From assembly GCF_038095995.1 (NCBI RefSeq), contig NZ_CP146005.1, forward strand, positions 248,001 through 312,000: a stretch of 64,000 nucleotides of DNA, in the 5' to 3' direction. The translations under genes and the position numbers were made by a program. Origin of the DNA: Mesomycoplasma ovipneumoniae. Lineage in GTDB: Bacteria; Bacillota_I; Bacilli_A; Mycoplasmatales; Metamycoplasmataceae. Positions 22,750 to 33,208 of the stretch are shown piece after piece. Position 1 is the first letter of the stretch. Each line of letters starts with the position of its first letter. Below the pieces are notes generated by a model that saw only the letters and a list, made by a program, of their open reading frames with translations, was not told the origin of the DNA and did no database searches.

Positions 22750-24099
22750 ATGTCGGTATCAATTAATGAAATTTTTATACATCCAGAGTTGTATGATCAG
22801 AAGAAAATTGCAGTTCAAGGTTGAATTACAAATATTCGTGGTAATCTAAAAATAATGTTCGTCGAACTGAACGATGGTTCGTCATTTAAAAATTTACAGT
22901 GTGTTCTTAAAAGTGATAATATTGACTTTACAAAAGTAGAAAATTTAGCAATTGGTGAAGCTATTGAAATTAGCGGTGTTTTTACAAGCACTCCTGAGCG
23001 CCAGCAAAACGGTGAAGTTTTAGTTGAGGATTTAGAGGTTAAAGGACGTAATTATAACAATAATTTTCCAATCCAAAATCAAGAAATTTCCTTAGAAGTT
23101 TTAAGGCAAATTCCACATTTTCGTCACAGAACTCGACTTTTTCGTGTGATAATGAGACTAAGATCTTCACTTTTTTATGAAATTCATAAGTTTTTTCGTC
23201 GTCAAGGATTTGTTAATTTTTCAGCGCCAATTTTAACCTCAAATGATGGTGAAGGTGCTGGTGAAACTTTTATTGTTGACGATGAGCAAAAAGATTTTTT
23301 TAACAAAAAAACAACTTTAGGTGTTACAGGGCAACTTCATGCTGAAGCCTATGCTCTTGGCTTTAAAAAAGTCTACACTTTTGCCCCTACATTTCGCGCT
23401 GAGAGATCAAACACTAGAAAACATGCTGCCGAATTTTGGATGATTGAACCTGAAGTTGCATTTTTTGATCTTGAAGAAATTATTGAATTAGCAACAAAAT
23501 TGCTTCAAAAAGTAATAAAAGCTGTAATAATTCGTAACAAAGATGAATTTGCATTTCTAGAAAAAGTTGGCGACAAAAACCTGCGCCGCCGTTTGATTCA
23601 ATTTTGTGATTCTCAAGTAGCCCAAGTAACTTACGAACAAGCAATTAAATTACTTTCTGAACACATTGATAAGTTTGAGGAAAAAGACCTGTTTTTTGGA
23701 GCTGATTTAAAAACTGAGCATGAACGGTTTTTATCTGAACAAATTTTCCGTGCCCCTGTTGTTGTAATTAATTATCCAAAATCGCTAAAAGCATTTTACA
23801 TGCACCAAAATGATGATGGAAAAACTGTAGCGGCTTTTGATCTTTTAGTTCCAGGAATTGGTGAGCTAATCGGTGGGTCTCAACGTGAAGTTCGTTATGA
23901 AAAACTACTTGAACGAATGAACGAATTGAACATGAAAGTCGAAGATTTCCAATGATACCTTGATTTACGTAAATTTGGCAACCCTGGCTCAAGTGGTTTT
24001 GGTCTTGGTTTTGAAAGATTGCTAATGTTTGTTACCGGAATTGATAACATTCGTGATGTAATTCCTTTCCCAAGAACAAATAAAAATATTTTAATGTAA
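22750..24099 (+). CDS. asnS: asparaginyl-tRNA synthetase
   Basis: A 449-residue class II synthetase that charges tRNA-Asn. An N-terminal OB-fold (about 1-105; VQGWITNIRG) is followed by the catalytic domain with motif 2 ([22 protein letters not shown]) and motif 3 ([15 protein letters not shown]). The ending [15 protein letters not shown] is typical of AsnRS, and the length is normal. It starts at ATG 22750 with a weak GGGG site in the upstream repeat. The RDD gene follows after 15 bases, suggesting an operon through uvrD. Confidence 0.97.
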
Positions 24100-24114
24100 G
24101 AGGATAAAATTAAA

Positions 24115-24756
24115 TTGAAAATTGATTTTGTAAAAGCAGGTTTTTGAAGACGTTCCTTTGCAGGATTAATTGATTTTGTATTTCTTTTTCTTACTTTTTT
24201 AGTATTTTTCTACCTATTTTTGGTATTAACTGAATGATCAAAAATAAAATTTTACCTTTGAATTCTAACTGTTTTTTTACTTGTAATTTTTTACCGCATT
24301 TTTTTAATTATTTTTTTAAAGCAAACAATTGGACTTTTTTTAACAAAAACTAAACTTGTCTTTTTTGACGAAATCCCTAATTTTTCCAAAAAACTCTGAA
24401 TTTTACTAAAAAGGGAAGCATTTTTAAGTCTTAATTGGATATTTTCGCTTTTGTTTTCCTCAATTATTTTAGATCTCAGTTTCGGAATTGATCTTAACTT
24501 TTTTCAAACTTTTAAAAGTTCAAGTCAAAATTTAACTTTTTTCCAACAAATTAGCTTAAGTTTTCCCGCTTTATTTTCAAAAGTTAACTTTTTCTTCTTA
24601 ATTGTAAATAACCTCTCAATTTTAGGTTCAAAAAAATTAACAATTATTGATTCTTTTTCTAAAACAACTATTTGCCTGAAAAAAACGCTTATAAAAGCGG
24701 ATTATTTAAGTTCAATTCATGCAAATTTTAGTTCAATTCATTGGGAGGTTAATTAA
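24115..24756 (+). CDS. RDD-family membrane protein
   Basis: A 213-residue protein with four or five strongly hydrophobic segments. The opening GFWRRSFAGLIDF resembles the Arg/Asp pattern that defines RDD-domain membrane proteins. The likely start is TTG at 24115, about 11 bases after AGAGG at 24098-24103; no ATG is available near the N-terminal motif. It ends two bases before the uvrD ATG. The physiological role is unknown; some RDD proteins have been linked to ion transport. Confidence 0.7.
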
Positions 24757-24758
24757 TC

Positions 24759-27017
24759 ATGTCATCACAAAATATTCTTTCACAACTAAATGACAAACAA
24801 AAAATCGCTGTTATTAGCAATAGCTCGCATCTGAGAATTGTCGCAGGTGCTGGAACCGGAAAAACAACTGTTTTAACCAAAAAAATCGCCTATATTATTA
24901 ATGAATCACTAGCATATCCCAATCGGATTTTAGCTTTAACTTTTACAAATAAAGCAGCCGAAGAAATGCGAACTCGTGTCGAAAAGCTTGTTCACGAAAA
25001 GGCAAAAGACATCCAAATTTTAACTTTTCACTCGCTTTGCAACCTAATTTTGCGAACTGAAGCAAAAAATATCGTTGAAATTGATGAAATCCAAATAGAT
25101 GATTATCGTTTTAATATAATTGACGAGCAAGATCAGCGTAAAATTATTGAAAAACTTTTAGGTGCAAATCTTAAAACAACTGAAGACAAAGACGATAAAA
25201 AAATTACTGCATTTCAAGCGATTGAATTTATTTCAAGAGCCAAAAATTTAGAACAATCTCCAGCTCAGGCACTCAAGCTCGCAAATACTGAAGCTGAATT
25301 AATTAAGGCCAATGTTTATAAAAATTATCTTGAAAAAACAAGGGAAAATAATATAATTGACTTTGACGATTTACTGCTTTATACTAAAATAGCATTTGAA
25401 AAAAGCCCACAAATTGCAAAGCGATGACAGAAAAAATTTGACTTTGTGCTTGTTGATGAATTTCAAGACACCTCGTTAATTCAGTATTCTATTTTAAAAT
25501 ATTTTATCAAAGATAATACAAAATTATTTGTTGTTGGTGATCCTGATCAGACTATTTATTCCTGAAGAGGTGCTGATCCATCGCTTATTCTTAATTTAGA
25601 AAATGATTATCCTGATTTACAAACAGTAATTCTTGACAAAAATTACCGTTCAACACAAAATATTCTTGATGCGGCCAACCATTTAATTGCAAATAATAAA
25701 AACCGAATAAAAAAGAATTTAGTAGCTCATTCAACCGAAAAAATTGATATTCATTTTGAAGATCTTGGCAATGAAAGAGGCGCTGAAGTTGATTGAATTT
25801 ATGAGACTATCCAAAATTTAATCACAAAAAACAAAGTAAATTATCGCGATATTGCAATTTTAGCACGTTCAAATTTTTATTTTGCACAAATAATTAACAA
25901 ATTTGATGCCTACAATATCCCTTATATAAAACACGGAAATTCTCCTCTTGCTGCAAAAAAAGAAGTTCGTGAAGCTATTTATTTTTTAAAAGTCATTGAA
26001 AATTCTGATCCTTATGCTTTTGAGCAAATTATTAATGTGCCTGCAAAAAAAATTGGTGCAATAACAATTAACAAACTAAATGATTTGGCAGCTAAATTTG
26101 AACTAAATTTGTACGATTTTTTATTTAAATACTATTCAGGAAAAATCAATTTAAAAGATACTCACGGTAAAATTCCGCTAACTATTGAAAATCAAGCCAA
26201 AATTAAAAATCTTTTTGAACGAATAACCGCTGCAAGACGTTTCAAGATTGAAATTGAAGAAAAAAATCCGACAGTTTTTAAACTTTTTTCACAAGTTCTT
26301 GACTCTTTTTTGAAAAAAATTAACTACTTTAGCTCAATAAAAGACCCTAAACAAGAAGAAGACACAAAAGAACTTTTGGAAAAATACTATTTATCACTTG
26401 ATAATTGACAAATCCAAAATCCTAATAAAAAATTAGCCGATTACCTTGATTATGCAGTTATTTCTCACTTTGAACAAACCGAAAGTCCAAATCGAATTAA
26501 CTTATTAACAGTTCATTCTTCAAAAGGGCTTGAATTTGAGTATGTTTTTTTAGTCGGGATGAATCAAGGAGTCTTCCCTTCGCAAAAAGTTCTTGACCAA
26601 AATCTTGAGAGTGAATACGAAGAAGAAAGAAGGCTAGCATTTGTCGCAGTAACCCGGGCAAAAAAAGTTTTATACATAACAAACGGATTTCGTGGTGGTT
26701 TTCATAATGATTTTGGTCGCCGTTGAAAATCTAATCAAAATTCAATTTCACCATTTATTAAAGAGATGAAAATTAAGGCTGAACAGTTTTATCAGTTTCG
26801 TAAGCTTGATGCAACTGGAAAGCTTAATTACCAAAAAACCGATTCAGAAAATGTCGAATTTGCCCCTGGAAATCATATATCTCATCTAAAATTTGGTAAA
26901 GGAATCATTTTAGAAGTGCGCGCTGACTCAATTTTGGTGAAGTTTTTCGATATCCCTGGTGATAAAGGGATAAAAACACTTGTAAAAACTCATAAGTCCA
27001 TTGAAAAAATTTCGTAA
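24759..27017 (+). CDS. pcrA: UvrD/PcrA-type superfamily 1 DNA helicase
   Basis: A 752-residue 3'-5' helicase used in excision repair and replication restart. Motifs in order: Q-motif region LNDKQKIAV, Walker A GAGTGKT (30-36), motif Ia TFTNKAAEEM, motif II VLVDEFQDTS, motif III GDPDQTIYSWRGA, motif V TVHSSKGLEFEYVFL and motif VI RRLAFVAVTRA. The C-terminal tail (FGKGIILEV) resembles the PcrA C-terminal region. Six or more TGA codons encode Trp. The gene follows the RDD gene with 2 bases between them and is followed after 2 bases by the next gene. Confidence 0.95.
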
Positions 27018-27019
27018 AA

Positions 27020-28447
27020 ATGTCTGCACAAATTCAAACTTATTTAATAGTTGCGTTAATTTTGCTGATTAGTATTTTTTTTGTTTGCTTTTTGATTATA
27101 GTTTTACTTTTTGCCAATAATAAAAAAACAAAAATTCTCCCTTTAATTCCTTTTACTTATGATGCTGATTTAAAAAGAATTCGTGTTAGCGATGTTTTTT
27201 CACTTCCTAGTTTGAAATATATTGTTGAAAATAACAATTTACTAACAGGACTTTGGGTGAGTCAATCTGATTTTATTTCACTCCTTGAAGAGCCATACCA
27301 AAAATTATTTCTTTCACGGATTGACCATTGAAGGAAAGGCTCAATTACTGTCAAATTTCAAAAAAGATTTCTTTTTAACAATAATTTTCAAGTTTTTTTT
27401 CAGGACAGCTCAAAAAACGGCTTTGTTCTGATCCAAATCCAAAAATCAATTTTTGACATAGCAAAATACAAAAAAACCTTTAAAAATCGACTAGTCGACA
27501 AACTAATTCTTGATTTTACAAGTCCAAGTTTTCTGGTGAGTTTTAGTTTTCCTTTTGAAATAACGGCTGATTTTGCTAAAAATTTTTATATTTCGTATAA
27601 CAAAATTCTCCCTTTTTTTGTTAAAATTTCTAATTTTTCCATTTTTTACTTTGAAAATATTTTGATTATGCAAATATGTGCAAAATCACCTAAAACGCTG
27701 GAAAAAATTAGAAATTCATACAAAAATTTTGCAAAAGCCCATAATTTAGGCAACTTTTTGTCTTGAGTGATTATAAATTTAGACAGTCAAATAAATTATG
27801 ACTGAAAAATAGAAATAAAAAAATTTTTTAACCTAATAACAGCAAAAAAAGCCTCATTTTTCGAGGTAAATTCAAGTAGCGGCCAGTTTAAGTCAATTAT
27901 TGACAATAAAAGTCAAGTTCAGCAAGCATTTAATATACAAAATCATTTTCTTGCCCATATTTATCAATTTGATAATAAAAACCCTGTTTATAGCGTCTTT
28001 GATTTAGACTTTCATAGCAACCAAAAAATCAATGAAATATTAAAATTTTTAACCCAAAACCCGTCATATGATCATTCACAAAATATTTACAAAATTAACT
28101 ATATAATCGCACAAAAACTGCGTAATCTTCCAATTGATTTCGGAAAATTAACATTTTTAATTGAAACAGAAATTAATATACCAGAAACAAATATTAGTCA
28201 TATTCCTAATATTTGTTATCAAAAAATAGTTGATTCTAAGCTTTTTTATTATCTAGCAATTAATAAACCGCCTTTTTTATTCATTAAAAATCTTAATGAT
28301 TTTACCGATTTTAGTGACGGAAATGATATTGTTGTTTCGTCACTTGGCGAATATGCGCGTCGTGAAAAAGTAAAAGTCGTTTTTAAAAAGCAAGATATAA
28401 CAAAATTTAACTTTGGGAATAAGAATTTTCCTCTCTATTATTGGTAA
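27020..28447 (+). CDS. membrane-anchored protein of unknown function
   Basis: A 475-residue protein with one N-terminal membrane segment (about 7-33), then a soluble region of about 440 residues predicted to be cytoplasmic or surface depending on orientation. The last 100 residues (KPPFLFIKNLNDFTD... SSLGEYARREKVKVVFKK) faintly recall the end of EAL-type domains, but the catalytic motifs were not found. It starts two bases after the pcrA stop, which implies co-expression, and ends about 100 bases before ruvA. I do not recognise the family with confidence. Confidence 0.8.
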
Positions 28448-28551
28448 AAAATAGTAAAATTTGCTTCTTTTTCCTAATTTTTTCCTTTTTTTGGCCAAAA
28501 GCGGTTAAAAAATTAATTTAGGTTGCAACAAATTACTATAAGGGAGCAAAA

Positions 28552-29217
28552 ATGCAAATTTATCAATATGGAAAAATTGTCTCAAAAAATAAAAATTATT
28601 TAATTATTGAAAATCAAGGAAGCGGATATTTACTGTATGTTCCGCGGATTGACCGTTTTAATATCGATGAAAATAGAAAAATTTATCTTTACGAATATGA
28701 AAATGATTATTCAAAAATAACTTACGGATTTGCAAGCTTCCGTGAAAGAATTTTATTTGAAGATCTAATTTCAATTCAAGGGGTTGGTCCAAAAACTGCT
28801 ATTTCTGTTCTTAACGGCGGTGTGCAAAACACAATTAATTTAATAGCTGCAAATGATTGAAAAGGTCTTTCAAAAATTCCTTATCTTTCTGAAAAAAATG
28901 CTAAACAAATTGTTTTTGAATTTCACGGAAAATACAAAAAATTCCTTGAGAATGACAAAAAACAAAATCAGGAAAATATTCTTGAAACTGATTCTAAAGA
29001 AGTTGAAAAAACTGATGATTTGAATGATGAAATTCTCCAAAATAATTCAGTCGAAGAAAAAACATCATCAGAACTTGAAGAAACCCTAAAAATGCTTGGC
29101 TTTAAACCTAACCAAATTAATTATGCACTCACAAAAGTTGAGCCTAATGAAAATTTCGAAAACTTAATAGAACAAGCTATCAAGATTATTTCAAATGCCA
29201 GAGAATTTAGAAGTTAG
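28552..29217 (+). CDS. ruvA: Holliday junction helicase subunit RuvA
   Basis: A 221-residue junction-binding protein. It has an N-terminal OB-fold (about 1-62), tandem helix-hairpin-helix region with [14 protein letters not shown], and a C-terminal domain (about 173-216, [16 protein letters not shown]) that contacts RuvB. The acidic linker between domains (about 140-172) is longer than usual. The start has GGGAGC upstream. It overlaps ruvB by 23 bases, typical of the ruvAB unit. Targets RuvB to four-way DNA junctions during recombination repair. Confidence 0.95.
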
Positions 29218-30166
29218 GCCAACAAATTTTGATAATTTTATTGGCCAACAAAAATTGGTTGAAACACTGAAAATTTTAATTTCATCTTCTCAAAAACGAA
29301 AACAGGCCTTAGACCATATTTTATTTTATGGGCCTCCTGGAACGGGCAAAACCACCTTAGCAAATATTGTAGCAAACGTTCTTGAATCCAAAATTAAGTA
29401 TGTCCAAGGACCATTGCTCGAAAAAAAGGCCGATGTTCTTGCTGTTTTAGCAAATATTTCTCAAGACACAATTCTTTTTATTGACGAAATTCACGGAATT
29501 AATAAAAATATTGAAGAGCTTTTATATTCAGCAATGGAGGAATTTGTAATTGATCTACAAATTGGTGTTGATGGCGAGCAAAAAATTATGCGGATGAAAT
29601 TACCACATTTTACACTAATTGCTGCATCAACAAAACTAGCACAAATTTCAACACCTTTGCAAAACAGATTTGGCTATATTGCTAAAATTGTCAATTATAC
29701 GACTGATGAAATGGTTCAAATTATTTCAAATTCGGCAGCGATTTTGAAACTGGAAGTCAACAAGGAAATTATTAAATACATTGCTAGTTTTTCAAACAAC
29801 ACTCCCCGGATTGCTAATAATTTATTAAAAAGAATTCGTGATTTTGCGCTTGTTTTGAATAAAAAGAAAATTGACCGTGAAATTGTCAACAAAACTTTTG
29901 ACAGCATTGGCATTTATAACCAAGGTCTTTCGCAAATAAACATTGAATATTTAAATACCCTATTCAAAATTTTTAAAGGAAAGTCCGTCGCACTCGATGT
30001 TCTTGCTAATGTTTTAAAGGAACATCGGCAAACAATTATTAATATAATTGAGCCGCCACTGATTGAAAAAGAATTAATTGAAAAAACTCCTAGAGGTCGC
30101 CGAATAACTTCAAAAGGTAAGCAATATTTAACTGATTTAACTGCTAAAGATGAAAAAAACACCTAA
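29195..30166 (+). CDS. ruvB: Holliday junction branch migration ATPase RuvB
   Basis: A 323-residue AAA+ motor. Walker A GPPGTGKT (46-53), Walker B LFIDEIH, sensor and arginine-finger region [10 protein letters not shown], and a C-terminal winged helix (RTPRGRRIT-like: [13 protein letters not shown]). The length is normal. The last coding bases and the following terminator belong to the 72-bp segment duplicated by alpha copy 2, so the 3' end was at an insertion point, yet the reading frame is intact. Confidence 0.97.
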   Translation: MPENLEVRPTNFDNFIGQQKLVETLKILISSSQKRKQALDHILFYGPPGTGKTTLANIVANVLESKIKYVQGPLLEKKADVLAVLANISQDTILFIDEIHGINKNIEELLYSAMEEFVIDLQIGVDGEQKIMRMKLPHFTLIAASTKLAQISTPLQNRFGYIAKIVNYTTDEMVQIISNSAAILKLEVNKEIIKYIASFSNNTPRIANNLLKRIRDFALVLNKKKIDREIVNKTFDSIGIYNQGLSQINIEYLNTLFKIFKGKSVALDVLANVLKEHRQTIINIIEPPLIEKELIEKTPRGRRITSKGKQYLTDLTAKDEKNT

Positions 30167-30219
30167 AAAGCCAACCTTTTTAGGTGTTTTTGTTTAAATA
30201 TGTACTAATTTATCCCTAT
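30148..30219. repeat. 72-bp target duplication of alpha copy 2, left
   Basis: Base-for-base identical to 30646-30717. It includes the last codons of ruvB, the terminator and 35 bases beyond. It directly abuts the left inverted repeat of alpha copy 2. Confidence 0.95.
30154..30191. terminator. terminator after ruvB (probably bidirectional)
   Basis: AACACCTAAAAAG pairs with CTTTTTAGGTGTT and is followed by T residues; A residues precede it, so it could also serve the convergent DUF2779 gene. It overlaps the ruvB stop. Two further copies exist at about 30652-30690 and 31303-31338 because of element insertion. Confidence 0.8.
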
Positions 30220-30645
30220 CCCGAGTTTCCCAGTTTTAAGACAAAAATTCACTTTTTAGTGAATATAAATATGAAGAAACACCCGTAAATCGGTGTTTTT
30301 TTAATGTAAAACCTTAATTTTATAAGTAGCATTTGGTAGCATTTTAAGTAATTTTATGGTATAATTATAAATTATGAAAAAACAAAAATTAACTAAGTTG
30401 GTTTAGTATCGATGTTGCAAAAATTAAGACAAAGGGTTGAATTTAACACTTTAGATCAGCAAATTATATTTAAAAAACACGATGGTGTCCCTAGCGATCC
30501 AAACATTTGAAATAGATATGATTTTTACTTTGATATCTTAATAAATCACTAATAAAATTGTAACCAACTTTTACCAAAAAACTTAAAAAAGTCCCTAAAA
30601 CCGGATACTTTTTTAAAATTACCTTATGAAACTGGGAAACTCGGG
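30220..30645 (+). mobile_element. alpha element copy 2 (426 bp)
   Basis: Ends are CCCGAGTTTCCCAGTTT and AAACTGGGAAACTCGGG, a perfect 17-bp inverted repeat, bounded by an exact 72-bp direct repeat. The left 150 bp match alpha copy 1, including a TATAAT box and leaderless ATG AAA AAA CAA start at 30374. Here the frame stops after 10 codons. A second short frame (about 30411-30549) runs to TAATAAATCAC-like sequence shared with copy 1. Different internal content with the same ends suggests independent internal deletions from a longer parent. Confidence 0.85.
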
Positions 30646-30717
30646 AGATGAAAAAAACACCTAAAAAGCCAACCTTTTTAGGTGTTTTTGTTTAAATATG
30701 TACTAATTTATCCCTAT
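30646..30717. repeat. 72-bp target duplication of alpha copy 2, right
   Basis: Identical partner of 30148-30219. The last 60 bases also serve as the left flanking repeat of beta copy 2. Confidence 0.95.
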
Positions 30718-30868
30718 TTTCCTGAGTTTGTCAGTTTGATGGCAAAAATTTATTTTTTTTATTGAATATAAATACGCAAAAATACCAGTAAATACGGGTT
30801 TTGAGGCTAAAATCTTAATTTTTACAGTTTTGAAATTAACCTTTTGCAAAAAAATTTTAAAAAAATGC

Positions 30869-30896
30869 TTGGTCAAAAATAAAATTATGTTATAAT
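30869..30896 (+). promoter_or_regulatory. promoter of beta RNA copy 2
   Basis: TTGGTC at 30869-30874 and TATAAT at 30891-30896 with a 16-base spacer, the same arrangement in all beta copies. Confidence 0.65.
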
Positions 30897-30902
30897 AAAC
30901 AT

Positions 30903-31163
30903 CACTTAAGAATAGTTAATAAATTTAGAAATCAGAATTAAGGGGGAATTACTTATGTTTTTGCCATAAAAAAATCAAAAAATGCGAATTATCCATTATG
31001 TTTTTAAATATAATGGAATGCCTTAAATTTACCCGTTTAGAAATCTTTAAATTTAGGGCTTTTGGTTATTGTTCTTTCAAAACTTCATATGTTTTTTTAG
31101 GCTCGCTGCAAATAAAAACGAGTTTTCTATTTGCGTTGAGTTTAAATAGTAGTTGTATTTTTT
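30903..31163 (+). ncRNA. putative structured RNA, beta copy 2
   Basis: Same layout as the other four copies: AAGGGGGAA site, a minimal frame MFLP then stop, hairpin 1 CCATTATGTTT with AAATATAATGG, hairpin 2 GCCTTAAATTTA with TAAATTTAGGGC, hairpin 3 CTCGCTGCAAATA with TATTTGCGTTGAG. Differences from copy 3 in the stems are often paired changes. Ends estimated from the promoter and the T-rich tail. Confidence 0.5.
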
Positions 31164-31305
31164 ATGATTATGTTTTTTAAGTTAAAATTTTAGCTTTTTT
31201 AGTTTGCTTTATTTGATTAATAAGTAGATTTTTCTTTCATGAGGCTTAGGTTTAAAATTCTGTGTTTTTGCTTTGATAGTTATTTTTCCGGGAAACTGGG
31301 GACAC

Positions 31306-33186
31306 CTAAAAAAGCGCAACCTTTTTAGGTGTTTTTGTTTCAATATGTGCTAATTTATCCCTATTTTCATAAACAAATTTTAAGAAATCTCAAACCATTA
31401 TCATTGCTATAACATCATTTTGGCAATAAATTTGTAAATTTTTTCTAACTTCTATTCACTCAATGTCTCCAATGTAATTGAAATAACGATCAACGGCTTT
31501 AATCATTGCCTCAAGACCATTTTTTACGGCTAATTTTTTATAAGGTGTTATTAAGTGATCCAAATTGTAATTATATTTATTAATAAAATTTTCAATTTTT
31601 TTAATTGAATAAAAACCTTTAAGATCAGAAATTACAATTCAATATTTTGAAAATGGATCTTTTAAATCAATAGTTTTGGCAATTATTTCATCAACTTTTT
31701 TTCGATATGTTTGAATTTTTTGGATCGCCTCATGATATGGATTATTTTCTTGGTAATGCATAAAAATTATGTTAACCATTTCTTTAAGTCTTGTAAGTTC
31801 GTATGATTTGTTAAAAACAACGTAAAAATCAGCGCTTTCGAGATAAATTTCATCAATTATTTTGCAAAAATTATCTCAACTATAAGTTTTAGGGTCAAAA
31901 ACAACATTAGTTTCGTTAAAATCCTGAGGCAAAATTTTTCCATTATCAGTAACAACAATTGAAACTTGAGTAACAATTTGTTGAAAAGGTTGGGCATAAT
32001 CTATAGCTGGAAAAGGCAAGGAAAGTGCTTCAAAATCATACCAAACAATTTTTTTGCCGTTCATTTTATTAATGAAGCTTTCTAAATTTTCAATTTCATT
32101 AATAATTATTGAATTACTTTTTTTGAAAAAATTATATCAATATGAATTTGTTTCAAAAGAAATGAGCCTGGATTCATCATTAACAAGTGATAAAATTTTT
32201 CTAGAATTTAAAAGTGTTCCGCTAATACCAGTCAGTTGAGGATAAAACTGTTCAACAAGGAAAGCAAAGTTAGCACTTTTTTCAAAGGCGCTGTTATCAA
32301 TTTCGCTAGGTTTAGTAAATTTTGTTACATTTTTAGCATCAATTATCTCATCAATAGCAATATTGACAGGGATCATGTGAATCACTTTTTTATCTTTAAC
32401 CTTAGAAATTTTTTCAATTTGATTTCTGAATAAGTTGTTTATTATTTTATTGTTTTCTAAAAATGTATTATCCCAAAACTCATTTAAACTAAGGCCATTT
32501 TGCTTTGCAATTTTTTTTGCAAGGAAAATATTTCCACTTTCAGAATCAGCTTTGGATACAGTTTTTGCTGATTTATACCTTGAAATTCAGAATGTTTCAT
32601 GAAATTCAATTTTATTTTTTATTGGATGTTCAACTGTGTTAATTAAAAAATAAGATACTTCATCAATCGGGTTTAAATCACCGCTGATTTCTCGAAGCAT
32701 ATAATTTGATATTCAAAAATCTCAATTTGCTCTTAAATAATCTTTGACTTTAGTTGAGGTAGAAAGTTTTAAAATACTTAATTTTTTGTTAAAAACAAAA
32801 AAAACTGACGGATTAGCCGATGCATTTTTATATTCAAAGGCAGGGTTAAAAATTATATCGCATTTTTGATTCTTATAAAAATCAACAGTTTGCTCAATTT
32901 TTTCATCAATTGAAATTTTAGAAACAAGGCAAACTTTTTTGTCAGCAAACCTTTCCTTTATATAAAAGTAAAATGTTTTGTTAAAACTTTTAAAAATATT
33001 TTCATGTAATTCGGGAAATTTTATTTCATTTTCATGAAAAGAGTCAAAATCTCAAAGTTCTTGACCAAAATCATCATTATCATCTATGTCAACTTGATCT
33101 GAATTTTGTGCATCTGGATTGTTTCAAATAAAATATTTTTGTTGAGTATGCAATTTAAAGTAACGAGAAAAATTAATTCTTTCCAT
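31306..33186 (-). CDS. DUF2779-type protein (UU173-like), possible nuclease
   Basis: A 626-residue protein read through several TGA codons. The C-terminal half has the features of DUF2779: IVWYDFEALSLPFP (DxE), VVFNKSYELTRL, and YCQNDVIAMIMVWDFL, consistent with a DEDD/RNase T-like exonuclease fold. The N-terminal half (INFSRYFKLHTQQKYFIW at the start) resembles the Cas4-like nuclease part of the family, but the expected Glu-x-Lys region reads LKLSTSTKVKD, so that site may be inactive. The last dozen codons lie inside the repeat left by beta copy 2. It is convergent with ruvB and 22 bases downstream of the lipoprotein gene. Substrate unknown. Confidence 0.8.
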
Positions 33187-33208
33187 TTAAATACAAAACC
33201 CTTGATAA

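Larger units (their letters stand above)
30722..31302 (+). mobile_element. beta element copy 2 (about 580 bp, uninterrupted)
   Basis: Left end CTGAGTTTGTCAGTTTGATGG, right end CCGGGAAACTGGGGA. Internal order: hairpin ACCCGT-type, interrupted A runs (A7 T4 A7), promoter, structured RNA, then about 130 bp of AT-rich tail. Flanked by diverged direct repeats 30658-30721 and 31303-31368. This is the cleanest beta copy in the window. No transposase is encoded. Confidence 0.75.

Noticed and set aside
30998-31180. 60-codon frame inside beta copy 2
   Set aside because: It crosses the hairpins, is not kept in frame in the other four copies and has no ribosome site; the conserved feature is the RNA fold.
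30148-31368. CRISPR-like array, because a roughly 70-bp segment occurs three times
   Set aside because: The repeats are far apart, each pair flanks an element with inverted ends, and the segment contains the ruvB terminator; these are target duplications. No cas genes are present.
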